From NCBI RefSeq assembly GCF_001687605.2, contig NZ_CP016539.2, positions 2,758,501-2,822,500 of the forward strand: 64,000 nucleotides of DNA. Direction: 5' to 3'. The notes below the pieces were generated by a model. That model worked only from the letters and a program-made list of their open reading frames with translations, ran no database searches and was not told the DNA's origin. The stretch is from Planococcus plakortidis. Lineage in GTDB: Bacteria; Bacillota; Bacilli; Bacillales_A; Planococcaceae. A program made the position numbers and the translations under genes. Shown here piece after piece: positions 8,875 through 16,416 of this stretch (its first letter is position 1; every line of letters starts with the position of its first letter).

Positions 8875-9752
8875 TTTTCTGCCACCACCTTCAGGAAAAT
8901 GTCTTCCAGGCTGGCAGTTTCTTGCTCGACCCCGACTACAGGCAAGCTTTTCACCGATAAGTAACGGAACACATCCTGCATGATCGGCCCTTCGGCTTTT
9001 ACAGGCACGATAGCCGCTGCCCCTTTAACAGCAGCCGGCCACGGAGCTTCGCGAACAAACCTTTCCGCAGCGTTAGTGTTTTCGAAGCGGATCCGGATTT
9101 GGGGGTCTGCATAACGGCTGCGCACTTGGTCAAGGGAACCGTGTTCCACCAGCCGCCCATTCTGCAAAAACAATAATTGGTCTGTCATTTCTTCGGCATC
9201 GTTCAAGATATGGGTGGAATAAAGAATCGTCGTTTGCCCGAGCAGCGATTTCAACAGCTCCATCACTTCCCTCCGCCCAGTCGGGTCCAAGGAAGAGATC
9301 GGCTCATCCAATAGCAATAAGCTGGGCTGGTGAACCATCGCTTGCGCCAGTCCGAGCCGCTGTTTCATGCCTCCCGAAAAACCGCCGATTTTCTTATCGG
9401 CCACTTGAGCTAGGCCGACAAACCCAAGCGTCCGTTCCGCTTGCTGGCGGGCCTTTCGGGGATCGACTCCACTTAACTTAGCCGCCATCTCGGTAAACTC
9501 CATGGCAGTCAGCCACGGAAAGAAACGCGGGTATTGAGGCAAAAAGCCGATCGATAAGTTTTTCTTGCGCTGAATTTCCCCGCCCGTCGCTTCAAGCAGC
9601 CCGGCAAGCATCGACAGCGTGGTGGTCTTCCCGGCACCGTTCGGCCCGATCAATGCCGTCGCACTGCCTTCTGCAAGCTCGAATCCCAACCCATCCACTG
9701 CCTGTTCGGCGCCAAAGCGTTTCGATAAAGACCTGACTTCCAATATGTTCAA
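8871..9752 (-). CDS. yxlF: ABC transporter ATP-binding protein, YxlF-like
   Basis: A 293-residue ATPase. It has Walker A GPNGAGKTT, the signature FSGGMKQRL, Walker B LLLLDEP and the H-loop STHILNDAEE, with a C-terminal extension typical of drug/antibiotic ABC-2 exporters. I place the start at a TTG at 9752: AGGGAGG lies 8 bases upstream, and the TTG overlaps the stop of the yxlE-like gene (TTGA). The open frame continues much further upstream, but that part is read through the yxlE-like gene and intergenic DNA and is not protein-like. The partner permease gene overlaps downstream by 4 bases. Confidence 0.85.
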   Translation of the reverse strand: MNILEVRSLSKRFGAEQAVDGLGFELAEGSATALIGPNGAGKTTTLSMLAGLLEATGGEIQRKKNLSIGFLPQYPRFFPWLTAMEFTEMAAKLSGVDPRKARQQAERTLGFVGLAQVADKKIGGFSGGMKQRLGLAQAMVHQPSLLLLDEPISSLDPTGRREVMELLKSLLGQTTILYSTHILNDAEEMTDQLLFLQNGRLVEHGSLDQVRSRYADPQIRIRFENTNAAERFVREAPWPAAVKGAAAIVPVKAEGPIMQDVFRYLSVKSLPVVGVEQETASLEDIFLKVVAEK

Positions 9753-9943
9753 TAATTCCGCCTCCCTAAGACAAAATATAGTATCGGGCCGATAATATTC
9801 AGCAAGATGATGATCGCTGCCCACATCCATTTCGGGCCGTTCGGATTCGGGTTTCTGATCAAATCCACTAAAGCGAAAATCATCAAGGCAATCTGCAAAA
9901 TCAAAATGGGCAGCACCAACAGAATTGTGCGTTCGTCCATCAT
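9749..9943 (-). CDS. yxlE: small PLDc_N-type membrane protein, YxlE-like
   Basis: A 64-residue protein with two membrane helices around a short loop containing DLIRNPNPNGPKWMWAAI, the hallmark of the phospholipase-D-nuclease N-terminal (PLDc_N) family. It ends in the usual LYFVLGRR. The start is probably the ATG at 9943 (AGGGGGT 8 bases upstream) rather than the ATG two codons earlier. It precedes, and overlaps by 4 bases, the YxlF-like ATPase. Small PLDc_N proteins often accompany ABC-2 exporters, perhaps as accessory or immunity-like partners. No sigma-factor or anti-sigma gene is beside it, unlike in B. subtilis. Confidence 0.8.
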   Translation of the reverse strand: MMDERTILLVLPILILQIALMIFALVDLIRNPNPNGPKWMWAAIIILLNIIGPILYFVLGRRNY

Positions 9944-10021
9944 GTCCATGTACCCCCTGTCTCTTTTTCTCTATATTCATTTCGTTACGTCTGCCCGCTC
10001 TCCCTGCATCTGCATAAAAAA

Positions 10022-10043
10022 AGGGCCGCGATGAGCGGCCTTT
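10022..10043 (-). terminator. intrinsic terminator of msrA
   Basis: GGCCGC/GCGGCC stem extended by A/T pairs, GATGA loop, then seven Ts on the minus strand. Confidence 0.85.
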
Positions 10044-10057
10044 CCGGATTTGCTGAA

Positions 10058-10729
10058 TCACCATTTCAGCTGGAGCAACACTTGCCGAAGAGCATCCCGG
10101 CGTTCCTCGGCAATCGGCCATGTGTTGATTTCATCAAGCAATTGCTGACGGCTGCCGAAACCTTTGACGAACCCGTTCAGCCGCGCGGCAAAAGTCGATT
10201 GCGTCAATAGTGCCGTATCGGGATAAAGTTCCGCCAATTGTCCAAGCGCTTTCGGATAGCGCTTCAAATAATACTTCTGATGGCGCTCCTCCGCTTCCGT
10301 AAAGCCAGCGAACGGCCTAATCTCCGTTTCGACCGGCTCATCCAGTTCCACCTCTTTATCTCTTTTCACGCTTTCGATGATACGCTTTTGCTCATCGGTT
10401 TCCCAGAAAATCAATGAAATGTATTGACGCCCTTTATAGGCATCGCGATTCGGGTAATGGCTTCGCCAAAATTCACTTACAATCTCTTCGAAGGAAATCC
10501 GTCCGGGATCGAATTCCACTTGTATGGTTTCCGTATGGTCGCCCATTTCCCGGTACGTAGGGGTCTCGGATGTTCCCCCGGCATAGCCGGTACGTGTGCG
10601 GACCACGCCAGGCAATGAACCGAACTGTGCATCGGGTCCCCAAAAGCAACCCATGCCAAACGTAGCAAGTTCAAGGTTTCTCCTATCCGGCAACTCCTGT
10701 TCAAGCGTTGACATCGCTATTTGCTTCAT
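10058..10729 (-). CDS. msrA: peptide-methionine (S)-S-oxide reductase MsrA
   Basis: A 223-residue enzyme that reduces methionine-S-sulfoxide in proteins. The catalytic Cys28 is in the family motif FGMGCFWGPDAQFG. Further family segments are VVRTRTGYAGG, the HTETIQVEFDP region and PNRDAYKGRQYISLIF. The C-terminal ~50 residues extend past the catalytic core, as in longer Gram-positive MsrA forms. No MsrB domain is fused. It is preceded by AAGGAGAGG and has its own terminator. It lies back-to-back with a protein-isoaspartate methyltransferase-like gene, so two protein-repair functions sit together. Confidence 0.9.
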   Translation of the reverse strand: MKQIAMSTLEQELPDRRNLELATFGMGCFWGPDAQFGSLPGVVRTRTGYAGGTSETPTYREMGDHTETIQVEFDPGRISFEEIVSEFWRSHYPNRDAYKGRQYISLIFWETDEQKRIIESVKRDKEVELDEPVETEIRPFAGFTEAEERHQKYYLKRYPKALGQLAELYPDTALLTQSTFAARLNGFVKGFGSRQQLLDEINTWPIAEERRDALRQVLLQLKW

Positions 10730-10836
10730 AAATGAATCCTCTCCTTAAGCGTCGGGCTTTGTACTCCGGGCCGTTTTTACTTATGATAGTAGCAAGAAAC
10801 CCACAAGACAAATCGAATGAAAGCAGGTGCATTTGC

Positions 10837-11421
10837 ATGCCTGGACGTAAACGGGACATCATCGCTTATTTCCATTCACTTGACCGCCGTTCGTTTATGG
10901 ATCGCCCCCAACAAGATGCCGAGCTCGATGAAGCGTTGCCGATCGGATATGGCCAGACGATTTCACAGCCTTCACTTGTTTTGGAGATGACGATTGCTTT
11001 AGGTCTTGAAGAACGACACAAAGTACTTGAGATCGGCACAGGGTCCGGCTTCCAGACTGCGCTTCTGGCGGCCTTTTCCAACGAGGTCTACACAATCGAA
11101 AAAATCCCACAGCTATACGAAAGTGCCAAAACCCGGCTTGAAGCGAAAGGATTCAAGAATATCCACTTCCTGTTGGGTGATGGCAGCCTAGGCTGGCCTG
11201 AGTACGCACCGTACGACCGGATTACCGTTACCGCTGCCGCATCCGATATTCCGAAGGAGCTAGTGGATCAATTATCCCCAGGCGGCCGCATGATCATCCC
11301 CGTGGGCCATCGCTACAGCCAAGATCTGCTCGCCGTCGATAAATCGAGTGACGGAAACATAGAGAAAACAGTACTCGAAGCTGTCCGCTTTGTTCCACTA
11401 AAGGGCAAATACGAGAATTAA
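10837..11421 (+). CDS. protein-L-isoaspartate O-methyltransferase-like SAM-dependent methyltransferase
   Basis: A 194-residue protein with the PCMT layout. Residues ~15-45 hold the PIGYGQTISQPSLV segment typical of isoaspartyl methyltransferases. The SAM-binding loop LEIGTGSGFQTALLA follows, then the acidic IEKIPQLYE strand and the PYDRITVTAAA post-motif. It probably methylates altered aspartyl residues or is a close relative. The ATG at 10837, after AGCAGGTG, gives the normal length; the open frame reaches back to 10732 without support. It is transcribed divergently from msrA. Confidence 0.8.
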   Translation: MPGRKRDIIAYFHSLDRRSFMDRPQQDAELDEALPIGYGQTISQPSLVLEMTIALGLEERHKVLEIGTGSGFQTALLAAFSNEVYTIEKIPQLYESAKTRLEAKGFKNIHFLLGDGSLGWPEYAPYDRITVTAAASDIPKELVDQLSPGGRMIIPVGHRYSQDLLAVDKSSDGNIEKTVLEAVRFVPLKGKYEN

Positions 11422-11456
11422 AAAGGGCAGATTGGGGCATATAGAGAAGAGAGGGA

Positions 11457-11942
11457 TCAAGCGGCATCTTTTGAAGCATTGCGCAAAACAGACCACCCGA
11501 GCAAAAAGAGGAAAGCGGCTGTCCCGAGCCATAGCGACTCATAGAAAATCAACTCTCCAGTCGCCCTGATGGTGTGAAGGCCCAGCAATAGGCGGAATAC
11601 GAGGCTGTCGAATAGTAGCAGCACCCCGCCCCCGATCAAGGCGCTTCCGAAAAAGCGCGCTGGCCAGAAAGCTTTTCGCCTGGCCAGGTCGACAGCGACC
11701 CACAGCGACAGCACAGTCAGCCCCCAACCGATTACTTGATAAATGCCTTCACCGGTCAAAATCGCTTGCGGGCCGTTGCCTTCGTAAAAATGATGCCATT
11801 GCAAGAAGAAATGAAAAATGCTTTGCTCAATGACCGAAAACATGCCCGCACCAAACAATAAGCCAGCCCAGAAATTTCGGGCGGTGTGGACGCGCCGGTT
11901 TCTTGATGTCGTTAGGTCGGTCTTGCGTTCAGCTGCTACCAT
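11457..11942 (-). CDS. DUF2243 family membrane protein
   Basis: A 161-residue protein with four predicted membrane helices. The family signature lies between helices 1 and 2: GMFSVIEQSIFHFFLQWHH with nearby His residues. DUF2243 proteins have conserved His near the membrane face and are of unknown function. I chose the ATG at 11942 because AAGGGG stands 8 bases before it; a GTG three codons earlier is possible. It is monocistronic, facing the methyltransferase gene 35 bases away, with no clear terminator in that gap. Confidence 0.75.
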   Translation of the reverse strand: MVAAERKTDLTTSRNRRVHTARNFWAGLLFGAGMFSVIEQSIFHFFLQWHHFYEGNGPQAILTGEGIYQVIGWGLTVLSLWVAVDLARRKAFWPARFFGSALIGGGVLLLFDSLVFRLLLGLHTIRATGELIFYESLWLGTAAFLFLLGWSVLRNASKDAA

Positions 11943-12099
11943 TCGAACCACCCCTTTTTGAATGCCGCCCGCATCCTTTTTCCATTTATACCCGCTCCGC
12001 CAATTGCTTAACCGTGGCGGCTAGTTGAGCCCTTCAGGTGTATAGGTCCCTACTCATTCATTCGTTGCATCCAGCATATCGACCAAGGAGGCGAACCAG

Positions 12100-12804
12100 T
12101 TGCAGAATTCCAAAACCATGCAAAGTGAAATCGGCGGCTATATTTCCACCCTTATCCGTGAACACTTCGGAAAAGGCCCAACTTCTGTATTTGTCATCGT
12201 GAAACCGCCATTTGTCATCGTCCATCTCCGTGGGTTCCTAAGCCCGACAGAAAAGATCCTGCTCCAGAAAAACGAGTTCAGGCGCGTAATGGAAATTCGC
12301 CACTTGCTGATTGAAGAACTGAAACCCGATATTTGTGATGCTTTCTCCCGTGCTTCCGGCGAAAAAGTGGAATCGCTCTATTCAGATTGGCATCTTGAGA
12401 ACCAGACAGGCATACTCATCGGTGTCATGGAAAGCCATCACGAAGCAGTTGAATTTGACTGGCAGTCCGATGCGGCGCAAGAAGCTCTTCACGAATCAGT
12501 GGTGGAAGCAAGCCGAAAGGCTGAAAAGAAACCCGAAAGCACGAAATTATTCTGGTTGAATGACCGGACTTTATTAATCGAACGAAAGGGCTTTTTGGTT
12601 GAAATCGAGCGTGAACTGATCCGCCACGGCCTAGGCGATGAGTTGAAGCAAGTAAAGAGGCCTCTTGAAAAACGGTTGTTGCTGAAGGAAACCCAATTTC
12701 CGGACCTGCTCAACCGGGATATCCGTGAAATATTCCTTGATTGGGAATTACCGAAAGACCTCAGTTATATCCTGGTACTGCTTGAACCAACTAAACTTCC
12801 ATGA
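12100..12804 (+). CDS. DUF2294 family protein with two tandem domain copies
   Basis: A 234-residue protein. The N-terminal half (1-~112) is a DUF2294 domain with the typical EIGGYISTLIREHFGKGP start and the VIVHLRGFLSPTEK strand. The C-terminal half (~120-230) is a weaker repeat of the same fold, with the WLNDRTLLIERKG strand. DUF2294 proteins are soluble and uncharacterised; some neighbour bicarbonate/Na+ transport genes elsewhere, but nothing of that kind is beside this copy. Translation appears to start at the TTG at 12100, with AAGGAGGCG 6-7 bases upstream; the next ATG is too far from it. A terminator follows. Confidence 0.75.
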   Translation: MQNSKTMQSEIGGYISTLIREHFGKGPTSVFVIVKPPFVIVHLRGFLSPTEKILLQKNEFRRVMEIRHLLIEELKPDICDAFSRASGEKVESLYSDWHLENQTGILIGVMESHHEAVEFDWQSDAAQEALHESVVEASRKAEKKPESTKLFWLNDRTLLIERKGFLVEIERELIRHGLGDELKQVKRPLEKRLLLKETQFPDLLNRDIREIFLDWELPKDLSYILVLLEPTKLP

Positions 12805-12813
12805 CATGAAATG

Positions 12814-12842
12814 AAAAAAGCCGCCAAGGAGGCAGCTTTTTT
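12814..12842 (+). terminator. intrinsic terminator after the DUF2294 gene
   Basis: AAAAAAGCCGCC, loop AAGGA, GGCAGCTTTTTT, with one mismatch in the stem. It is nearly identical to the hairpin at 13154-13182. Confidence 0.85.
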
Positions 12843-12886
12843 CCAGGCTGTCGAGAAAGGTGAGAAATTGTATTTTCCGAAGCTTA

Positions 12887-12976
12887 TCGCTCGCTTTCCG
12901 TGGGCTCGCGTCCAAGCCTCCTCAGTCGCTTTGCGCCTTGCGGGGTCTCGGTCGTCTCGCTGATCCACAGGAAAGA
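12887..12976. repeat. dispersed-type intergenic repeat element (candidate)
   Basis: About 90 bases that begin CGCTCGCTTTCCGTGGGCTC and end GATCCACAGGAAAG. The ends are imperfect inverted repeats (CTTTCCGTGG against CCACAGGAAAG), and the centre is rich in CCTCC, GCGGGGTCTCGG and GTCTCGCTG blocks. From memory, very similar sequences recur between genes in many Bacillaceae and Planococcaceae genomes. Only one full copy is seen here, so the repeat status rests on recall, not on this window. It encodes nothing evident. The rest of the 12843-13153 gap is AT-rich and includes a small TAATGC/GCATTA dyad near 13014. Confidence 0.5.
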
Positions 12977-13153
12977 TAAGGTCGACCTACGGGAGACATT
13001 ATCTTTGCGAAAGTAATGCGCAGCATTATTGAGCAGAAGGGTTTACGAGCGAACGCTTCTCCAAATACTTAAAAATATCATTGTATTTTTGAATGTAAAA
13101 AAACGATCCCATTCTCATTCGTAATGGATCAATAGACTTCTTCAACACTCTGG

Positions 13154-13182
13154 AAAAAAGCCGCCAAGGAGGCGGCTTTTTT
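13154..13182 (-). terminator. intrinsic terminator of the small Cys-pair protein gene
   Basis: AAAAAAGCCGCC, loop AAGGA, GGCGGCTTTTTT: a perfect stem, symmetric enough to work in both directions. It is a near twin of 12814-12842. Confidence 0.85.
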
Positions 13183-13194
13183 CAATTATTCAAT

Positions 13195-13386
13195 TCAACC
13201 GACAGTAGATTGGGCAGTCTGGCAATGGGGGCAGTGCTCGTAATCCCCTTCTGCCAAACCCTCCACATACTCTATTTTATCGGTAAATTCCCGTTGCTCT
13301 ATGGGCGTTTGCAAAAAGCCGCAGCTATCCCCCGCAAACTGGCTGTGATGGATTTTTTTCGTTCGATGGTCTACAAAATAACCCAT
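13195..13386 (-). CDS. small Cys-pair (zinc-ribbon-like) protein, unknown function
   Basis: A 63-residue protein starting MGYFVDHRTKKIHHS and ending with an HCPHCQTA knuckle; another Cys lies at AGDSCGF. The four or so Cys/His residues could bind a metal. The ATG at 13386 is preceded by AGGGGGG; upstream in-frame codons are read through a structured leader and are not convincing. I do not recognise the family. What is unusual is the leader (see 13387-13500), which contains a strong terminator-like hairpin ahead of the ribosome site, suggesting attenuation control. Confidence 0.65.
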   Translation of the reverse strand: MGYFVDHRTKKIHHSQFAGDSCGFLQTPIEQREFTDKIEYVEGLAEGDYEHCPHCQTAQSTVG

Positions 13387-13500
13387 TACTGCTTCCCCCC
13401 TATAAAAAAAGCCGAAAAGACCCCCCATAATGATTGAAAGGAATCTTCCCGGCTTTGCCTCCGGCTCTATAGTCCGCGGCATTTGACCTATTTTAATTAT
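13387..13500 (-). promoter_or_regulatory. structured 5' leader with attenuator hairpin (candidate riboswitch or attenuator)
   Basis: On the minus strand the leader contains GCCGGAGGCAAAGCCGG followed by a 13-bp stem. AAAGCCGGGAAGA (13456-13444) pairs with TCTTTTCGGCTTT (13420-13408) through two G-U pairs, then comes a run of seven Us, and only then the GGGGGG ribosome site. This is a textbook intrinsic terminator placed between promoter and start codon. The 5' arm of the stem overlaps GGCAAAGCCGG, which could pair alternatively upstream. I cannot assign it to a known riboswitch class by eye. Confidence 0.5.
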
Positions 13501-13555
13501 CCATTGCATTCAACAGTTCTTATTGTACACCAACCCTCACCTAAGGGCAAAGAAA

Positions 13556-13762
13556 TCAATCAGTATGGAAGCCTGCTTCTTGTAGAAGCTGAAGGACCTG
13601 GCTTTCTTTGATTTTCGTTTCATCCAGCTCCAGCTTGACTTCCCCATCCCCGATATCGACCAGTGCCCGTTCGATTCCGGGCTCTTTCAACAATAAATCC
13701 TCCAGTTCATGAATGGGGCGTGCGGATTTTGCTTCTTTCACGTAAATCGTCATTTTTCTCAT
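13556..13762 (-). CDS. small HMA-fold-like protein lacking the metal-binding CxxC
   Basis: A 68-residue protein, MRKMTIYVKEAKSARPIHEL..., with the beta-alpha-beta pattern of heavy-metal-associated (HMA) domains: LEDLLLKEPGIERALVDIGDGEVKLELDET... and a C-terminal LLQEAGFHTD. It has no cysteine at all, so it cannot bind copper in the usual way. The ATG at 13762 has AAGGAG 8 bases upstream. It begins 36 bases after the topB stop on the same strand and is likely co-transcribed. Function unknown. Confidence 0.65.
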   Translation of the reverse strand: MRKMTIYVKEAKSARPIHELEDLLLKEPGIERALVDIGDGEVKLELDETKIKESQVLQLLQEAGFHTD

Positions 13763-13798
13763 CTTCTGCACTCCTTCCAGTATATTTCCTGGGAAATA

Positions 13799-15907
13799 TC
13801 AAAACTTTATTTTCAATTTACCTTCTTCCAATTCAAGACTGGCATTGAACTTTTTGCCGTTTTTCGAAACGAAGCCTTTAATGACCGGTGTCTTACCTTT
13901 CGTACATAGATATTCTATATGTTTGGCGGTCAACCTTTTCTTCAGGAAGACAGCCGGGAACGATTGCTTGCAGCCATTGGCATGTTCCGTACAACCGTAT
14001 GAACCTTTACGGGAGACAATCGAGCCTTTCCGGCAGCGTGGGCATATCGCAATTGCCGTTCCTTGCAAGGCCGGCATCTGGTCGGGCATGCCGTTGCTGC
14101 GCAATTGTTCGGGCACATCCTGCAAAATCTTTTCGATGAATTTGCCGATAGTGGCCAAAAACACTTCCGACGAACCTTCGCCTTTCCCGATTTTCTTCAA
14201 ATAGCTTTCCCATTTTGCCGTCATCGATGGGCTCGACAGCAAATTGCCTTCAATGGCCTGGCACAGCATACGCCCTTTTTCGGTGACTGATACGACGTTT
14301 CTTTTTACCTCGATATAATTATGGCGCTTGATCGTTTCAATGATCCCGCTGCGTGTCGCTTCCGTTCCAAGCCCCTCGACTTCCTTGAGGATTTCGCTAT
14401 CAGCTACATCTTCCGCAAACTTTCCGCAGGTTTTCATCATGGCGATCAATTGCCCTTCTGTATAAGGCTTTGGCGCAGTGGTCATGCCTTCAACGATGGC
14501 AATCGCTGCCGCTACTTGCTCATGGAGCGCCAATTCGGGAAGGGGCGGATCCTGTTTCGCTTCTTTGGACGTTGGAAACAGTGACTTCCAGCCTTTATCG
14601 AGTTCTGTCCGGCCGGTGGTGTGAAATTCCAACCCGTTTACATCGGTCACGACTTTCGTTTCAGCATAACGGTAATCCCGGTGGAACATGCCGAGCGTCG
14701 TGCGCATCACTTCTTCGTATAAATTCCGTTCGTCTTGCGGCAAGCCTTCGATTCTACGGGCTGTCGGCAAGCTCTTCGTCGGGATGATCGCATAGTGCTC
14801 CTGTACTTTCGAGTTGTCGACAAAACGCTTTTTCGGTGTTCTCGAAGCAATCGGAAACGGGGCATCGATGAGCTTTTGGTAACTTTCCACTTGAGCTGAC
14901 AGGTAGCCGAATTCCCCCGACGTAATATGGCGCGAGTCGGTCCGTGGATAGCTGACGAGTTTTTTCTCGTAAAGCTTCTGCATGGCCGACAGCACTTTTT
15001 GCGGGCTGTATTTCCATTTCCGGTTGGCAGTTGCCTGCAGGCTCGATAAGGAATGCAAGGGCTGAGGCGGAATATGCTTTTCCGCCGTCTTTAATTCCTT
15101 GATATGGCCTTGTGCTTTGCCGGCCGTCAATTCATGGGCGGCCAAGAGCTCTTCCGCTTTTTTGCGCTCTTTCGCTTTCAGTTTCGCTTTTCCTTTATAG
15201 CTGCCTTTCGCTGCTTTGAACTTTCCTTCGATTTCATAAAACGGCTCCGGCTTGAACGCTTCGATTTCCTTTTGGCGCTGATAGATCAAAAATACGGTCG
15301 GCGTCTGCACGCGCCCGATCGCGAACACTTCGTGGATGCCGCGCTCTTGAAGCAGCAGCGAGTAAAGCCGCGACCCATTCATGCCAACGAGCCAGTCGCT
15401 GATTTGGCGTGCCCTCGCTTCTTCGTATAGGCGCAGGTCTTCCTTATTGTCGCGCAAATTGCGGAAGCCTTCGCGCACTTCATCCACTTCGAGCGAATTG
15501 ATCCACAACCGCTTGATTTGTTTGCCGCGCACCCCCGTTTGCCGGTAGATGCTATAGAAAATATTCGAGCCTTCACGGTCCACGTCGCAGGCGTTGATGA
15601 CGGTATCGGTTTCTTTCAGGAGTTTTTTGATGATATTAAATTGAGTTGATTTGCCCCGTGCTACTTGGAATTGATATTCATCCGGCAGAATCGGCAAGGA
15701 AGCGAGCGACCATTTGCCCCATTTCGGGTCGTAGGCTTTCGGCTCTTTCAGTTCGACGAGATGCCCGATGCCCCAGGTAATGAACGCGCCTTCCGGAAAA
15801 ATCGGATTCGGTGCCACCTCCATATACCCGTCCCGCTTCACCGTCTTAAAGGCATCGCCGTACGCTTTCGCCTGGCTCGGCTTTTCGGCTACGATTACTG
15901 GTTTCAT
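13799..15907 (-). CDS. topB: DNA topoisomerase III
   Basis: A 702-residue type IA topoisomerase. The Toprim domain starts at once (VIVAEKPSQAKAY) and carries the acidic triad Asp108-x-Asp110-x-Glu112 (DVDREG). The catalytic tyrosine is Tyr320 in LVSYPRTDSRHI. The GRVQTPT motif is at ~198. A C-terminal zinc-ribbon-like region (CPRCRKGS...CTEHANGCKQSF) and a final FVSKNGKKFNASLEL segment match Bacillus TopB. The ATG at 15907 follows AAAGGAAG; the open frame extends 56 codons further without homology. The enzyme decatenates replication and recombination intermediates. The HMA-like small gene follows in the same direction. Confidence 0.93.
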   Translation of the reverse strand: MKPVIVAEKPSQAKAYGDAFKTVKRDGYMEVAPNPIFPEGAFITWGIGHLVELKEPKAYDPKWGKWSLASLPILPDEYQFQVARGKSTQFNIIKKLLKETDTVINACDVDREGSNIFYSIYRQTGVRGKQIKRLWINSLEVDEVREGFRNLRDNKEDLRLYEEARARQISDWLVGMNGSRLYSLLLQERGIHEVFAIGRVQTPTVFLIYQRQKEIEAFKPEPFYEIEGKFKAAKGSYKGKAKLKAKERKKAEELLAAHELTAGKAQGHIKELKTAEKHIPPQPLHSLSSLQATANRKWKYSPQKVLSAMQKLYEKKLVSYPRTDSRHITSGEFGYLSAQVESYQKLIDAPFPIASRTPKKRFVDNSKVQEHYAIIPTKSLPTARRIEGLPQDERNLYEEVMRTTLGMFHRDYRYAETKVVTDVNGLEFHTTGRTELDKGWKSLFPTSKEAKQDPPLPELALHEQVAAAIAIVEGMTTAPKPYTEGQLIAMMKTCGKFAEDVADSEILKEVEGLGTEATRSGIIETIKRHNYIEVKRNVVSVTEKGRMLCQAIEGNLLSSPSMTAKWESYLKKIGKGEGSSEVFLATIGKFIEKILQDVPEQLRSNGMPDQMPALQGTAIAICPRCRKGSIVSRKGSYGCTEHANGCKQSFPAVFLKKRLTAKHIEYLCTKGKTPVIKGFVSKNGKKFNASLELEEGKLKIKF

Positions 15908-16381
15908 GCTGTTCTTCCTTTCCCATGCTCTTTGTTTCATTGTACTCTTTCCGCTGAAAAATCCAAATGAAAGCTTATCTGTTTTTCCTGTGGCCATGTA
16001 CTTTTTTAGGTGCGAGAAATGAATATAGCCAAGGCTTGATTGTGGCAATGTTCCTGAAGTTAATGGGGGGTTCATTTAGGTAATCGCCGCCCGGCTTTGG
16101 GTTGGCCTCTTGCCATAAGCCAATGAATTGGCGAAAGGAAGTTGAGCCGATTCATTGGCGACGCATCTGCTTGCAGATGTGGGAGCAAGGGGTTCGACCT
16201 GATGCTTGAATAAAACTTTTATCTTATTGCTTCAGATCACCCTGGGCGCTGGGCGGCTTGAAGATTTCATTGGTTGGAGCTTGTCCAGGGAGATCTGCTT
16301 CTGTATTCAGTTGCCGGCTAGTGGGGGAATCACTTCCTTCGCAGACTGAAAAAACCGCTTATACTTACTTTCAAAGTGAAA
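15908..16381. other. 474-bp intergenic region with small hairpins, no gene found
   Basis: No credible reading frame. It holds several dyads: CCAATGAATTGG (near 16120), a related GCCGATTCATTGGC about 30 bases later, and a perfect CATCTGC-TT-GCAGATG hairpin near 16164-16179. It may include the topB promoter at its left end. The remainder is unexplained and could be a remnant or an unrecognised small RNA. Confidence 0.4.
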
Positions 16382-16411
16382 AAAAGCTTCCGGCAGCTGC
16401 CGGAAGCTTTT
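16382..16411 (-). terminator. intrinsic terminator of the TauE/SafE gene
   Basis: A perfect palindrome AAAAGCTTCCGGCAG/CTGCCGGAAGCTTTT with a T-run on the minus strand. Confidence 0.9.
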
Positions 16412-16416
16412 CGTTC

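Noticed and set aside
8871-10121. 416-codon version of the YxlF-like ATPase
   Set aside because: The extra N-terminus is read through the yxlE-like gene, a terminator and the msrA end; the TTG at 9752 with AGGGAGG gives the normal length.
13387-13500. c-di-GMP-I (GEMM) riboswitch assignment for the leader
   Set aside because: Only the GGCAAAGCC string is shared; the paired P1b and P2 helices of that class are not seen.
13799-16075. 758-codon version of TopB
   Set aside because: Homology starts at MKPVIVAEKPS (15907), which follows AAAGGAAG.
16185-16210. GGGGTTCGACC resembling a tRNA T-arm
   Set aside because: No acceptor, D or anticodon arm of a tRNA can be built around it.
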